Shown one piece after another: positions 61,873 through 64,000 of a stretch of 64,000 nt of DNA (its first letter is position 1; every line of letters starts with the position of its first letter). This DNA is from Apus apus. Taxonomy: Eukaryota; Chordata; Aves; Apodiformes; Apodidae. A model generated the notes under the pieces. That model was not told the DNA's origin and did no database searches. It saw only the letters and a program-made list of their open reading frames with translations. The stretch spans positions 131,931,132 through 131,995,131 of the forward strand of contig NC_067282.1 of NCBI RefSeq assembly GCF_020740795.1, written 5' to 3'. The position numbers and the translations under genes are program-made.

Positions 61873-64000
61873 GTGAGTGCCCCGGCGCTTCGCGTCAGCC
61901 CTCCGCCCTCCGGGGTGCCCCGGCGGCGGGGGAGCTGCCTTCCCACCCCCCCCCCCCCCTCCGGCATGGTGCGGGAGGGAGAAGGGACCGTGGGCATTGG
62001 AGACCGGGAATCTCCCGCTGCCTTCCCTCTCCTCCTCCCTCCCTCCCCCCGCACCGTGAGGCAGCAGGAGCAGCCATAGCCGCGGAGCCGGAGGGAAGGC
62101 AGCCGTGGCCGCTCGGCCCGAGGCGCAGGCGGGAGCGGCGGCGGCAGGGGGTGGCCTCCCGCCTGTAAAGCCGCCGGGGCAGCTTGCCCGCCGGCGCGGG
62201 GCCCCGGGGGTGACTCCTCCCGCTGCCCCCGGCGGCCCAGCCGGGGCTGCCACCTGCCAGCGGCACGGCTCGCCCCGAGCGCCTCCGGCTCCCCGGGCTG
62301 GAGGAGACGGGCTGCCCCCGGGCCGGGCTGCCCCCTCCGCCAGCCGCTCCATCCCGCGGCCGCTCGGGGCTGAGGGAGAGCCGGGGGTGCCCGCTCGCCC
62401 CCCGGGGGGCAGGGGGGCATGTCGGGCGGGGGCGGGCGCGGCCGGCAGTCGTCAGGCGTTGCGGGGTGTACCCACGGCTGTCGGGATGAAGGGTGTCCTT
62501 GTCCTCTTAAAAAAAAACAACATAAATAAATCAACGCAGGGACGGTGTCGTCTCTGTGTCGCGCTTTAAAAAAAAAACAACAAAACAAACCCACAACAGC
62601 AGCAACAACAAACCAGCCAACAAAACATGACAAGTTTCCTCCTCACAGGTGAACAAACGCGACATCTCCTTTCGTAACCTTTCCCTGAGCCGAAGGAGTT
62701 TGGGATTGGGGCCGTCATTGGACGGTCCGGCCCCTGCTCTGTGTCTTCCAGGCAATTTGCAGTGACTAAGATAGATGCTGAGATCTGTGAGATGTCTCCT
62801 GGTTTTTGTTTGGTTTGAGTTAATTGGAAGCGCCTGGGATTAGGAGAGTTCACATGGGTGCTAAAAGGCTGTTTCCGCTGATGTTGCCTACCTGATTTCC
62901 CGTGGCAAAACCCCGAAGAGGAATATATGAGCCTTTATGTAGCCTCTGAATAAAAATAAGTGCTGAAGTTTGACTTTTTTTTTTTTTTTTTAAGTTTCTT
63001 CTTGGGTGTTTGGTGGGATACGTTCGTGTTGTTTTGCTTTTCCATCGCTAAAGACCCGTGAAATTTATTTCGGAGACCACAGATAACTGTCAGGTATGCT
63101 GATTCGGTGTTTTGATTACAGTTTTCTGAAGTCACATGAAGTAGAGGGATCGTGTTTATGAGGGTATATGACACTTAATAAATCTCACTAAACTCTTGTG
63201 CATGTTCCATAAAAGATGCCTGAATATACCTAGAAATCTTTAAAACCATCAGTCATCCCTTATCCTTTAGGAACTTCAGGACAAAACAGGATCAGCTTCA
63301 CTCTGTGCAGTTAACTGAAATACTAAGAAACAAGCCCATAGGCTGCTCACCTGAGAGATGATAAGCAGTGGCCACACTCATTGCATATGAGAAATCTGTT
63401 ACTGTATCTAATAGAATGTATGAAGTTTTATCTGCTGTGCTATATGTAGGCAGATTTTCCTGCTTTTGTTAAACGGTGTCTTGAATTAGGAAAAGTTAAA
63501 TATACATAGATCCGTGAAACTGGAACTCGGCTGTTTTTCGCCTTGTACATGTTCTGTTTGAATATTACTGCTTAACGGAGCTTAAAAAAATAATCTAGAA
63601 TTGAACACTGTCTCAGACATTTCAGGGGAAGAGAACCCCCCGAACCACTAGCTAAACAGAATTCAGAAGGACATATTTAAGGCACACAGGTATTATTACG
63701 CTTTTTCCTTCTGCATTTTTGTTTTTAAACTAACAACAACAGACCTACGCTCTTTCCATTAACTTGCAGTGGACTTGCACACTGCAGGTCCCTGTGCTCT
63801 TGGTGCTCAATGAGAGAATGTCCCCTGGAGAAGGGAAGTTTTGGATTTTTGTCAAAATGATCCGTTATGGACCTGCTTGTGCAAGCCTTCTGGTGCTGAC
63901 CTCTAGGGGTCTGGTCCTGTGCCTGGTGGAGTCCCTGGTGGGCCTCTCGTGGGTTAGAATAATATGGTCTGGCACACTGAACGGAGATCAGTGTAGGCAG
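61873..64000 (+). other. Presumed first intron, continuing past the window
   Basis: It starts with GTGAGT. It holds the downstream half of the CpG island, a C14 run (61946-61959), A-rich CAACAA/AAAC sequence (about 62505-62625) and a 17-18 base T run near 62977. The sequence after about 62,900 is AT-rich and contains no recognisable exon or repeat. Acceptor-like pyrimidine-AG sites occur near 62648 and 62751 but are not backed by open frames. Confidence 0.45.
62505..62625 (+). repeat. A-rich CAA/AAAC low-complexity tract
   Basis: Two A runs (about 62508-62517, 62567-62577) flank and precede a CAACAACAAAACAAACCCACAA-type stretch with CAGCAG and CAACAA units. On the minus strand this translates into Leu/Val/Cys-rich runs that mimic a membrane segment but are low-complexity artefact. 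Confidence 0.75.

Larger units (their letters stand above)
61350..62480. promoter_or_regulatory. CpG island promoter
   Basis: About 1.1 kb of very GC-rich, CpG-dense DNA, in sharp contrast to the AT-leaning 60 kb before it. It contains GC boxes (GGGCGGG at 61835-61841; a GGGCGGGGGCGGG cluster at about 62423-62436), GGGCC tandem units (about 61698-61720) and the palindrome TCTCGCGAGA (61735-61744). It also has a strong plus-strand splice donor at 61872/61873. This is the standard look of a vertebrate housekeeping or developmental promoter with no obvious TATA box. Overlapping frames of up to 383 codons on both strands here are a product of few A/T-rich stop codons. Confidence 0.92.

Noticed and set aside
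61482-62633. 383-codon minus-strand open frame across the CpG island
   Set aside because: Pro/Arg/Gly/Ala-rich, with other long frames on both strands over the same bases. This is the expected effect of very high GC on stop frequency. No domain or splice structure supports it.
62531-62755. 74-codon minus-strand frame resembling a small single-pass membrane protein
   Set aside because: The hydrophobic run is encoded by the reverse of a CAACAACAGC/AAAC low-complexity tract, so the membrane-like segment is a composition artefact.
1-64000. tRNA, rRNA, snRNA genes or CRISPR arrays
   Set aside because: Looked for A/B box pairs, U-snRNA starts and regularly spaced direct repeats. None was convincing, and CRISPR is not expected in an animal genome.

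Overview
The window looks like bird nuclear DNA. The main evidence is the interspersed repeats. Several copies of the CR1 LINE end in the avian-type tandem octamer tail (ATTCTRTG). Older, more decayed CR1 pieces are also present, along with two families of solo LTRs typical of birds other than fowl (a Neoaves origin is my inference). Base composition is AT-leaning and there are long stretches without coding signal. One sharp CpG island lies near the right end. No bacterial, phage or organelle signature is visible.

Layout. Positions 1 to about 59,000 behave as an intergenic desert or very long non-coding region. It holds a CR1 3' end cut by the window start (1-262). It holds three complete solo LTRs, each with a perfect 5-bp target duplication: 4243-5224 (+), 25529-26099 (-) and 28198-29143 (-). 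A truncated LTR piece lies at 22953-23185. Younger CR1 pieces lie at 15041-15332, 24985-25138, 38538-39133 and 47455-48160. Old CR1 remnants lie at 15880-16195, 17498-17720, 20230-21365 and 57415-58045. There are short simple repeats and a few unique blocks that look like candidate regulatory DNA. None of the many short open frames here has convincing support as a gene. Two are written up as weak exon or pseudogene candidates (35946-36254 and 49262-49557, both minus).

From about 61,350 to 62,480 there is a CpG island with GC boxes, a palindromic TCTCGCGAGA promoter motif and a strong splice donor (GAG|GTGAGT, junction after about 61,872). I read this as the promoter and non-coding first exon of a plus-strand gene whose body lies beyond the window. 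The remaining sequence to 64,000 would then be its first intron. The gene cannot be named from what is here. A second possible upstream exon ends at a CAG|GTAAGA donor at 59,654.

I see no CRISPR array, operon, tRNA, rRNA or other recognisable RNA gene, and nothing I can defend as a new biological system. The more interesting leads are the promoter architecture, the shared LTR termini, a cluster of TGACAG motifs at 32,144-32,983, and the two coding-like minus-strand segments.
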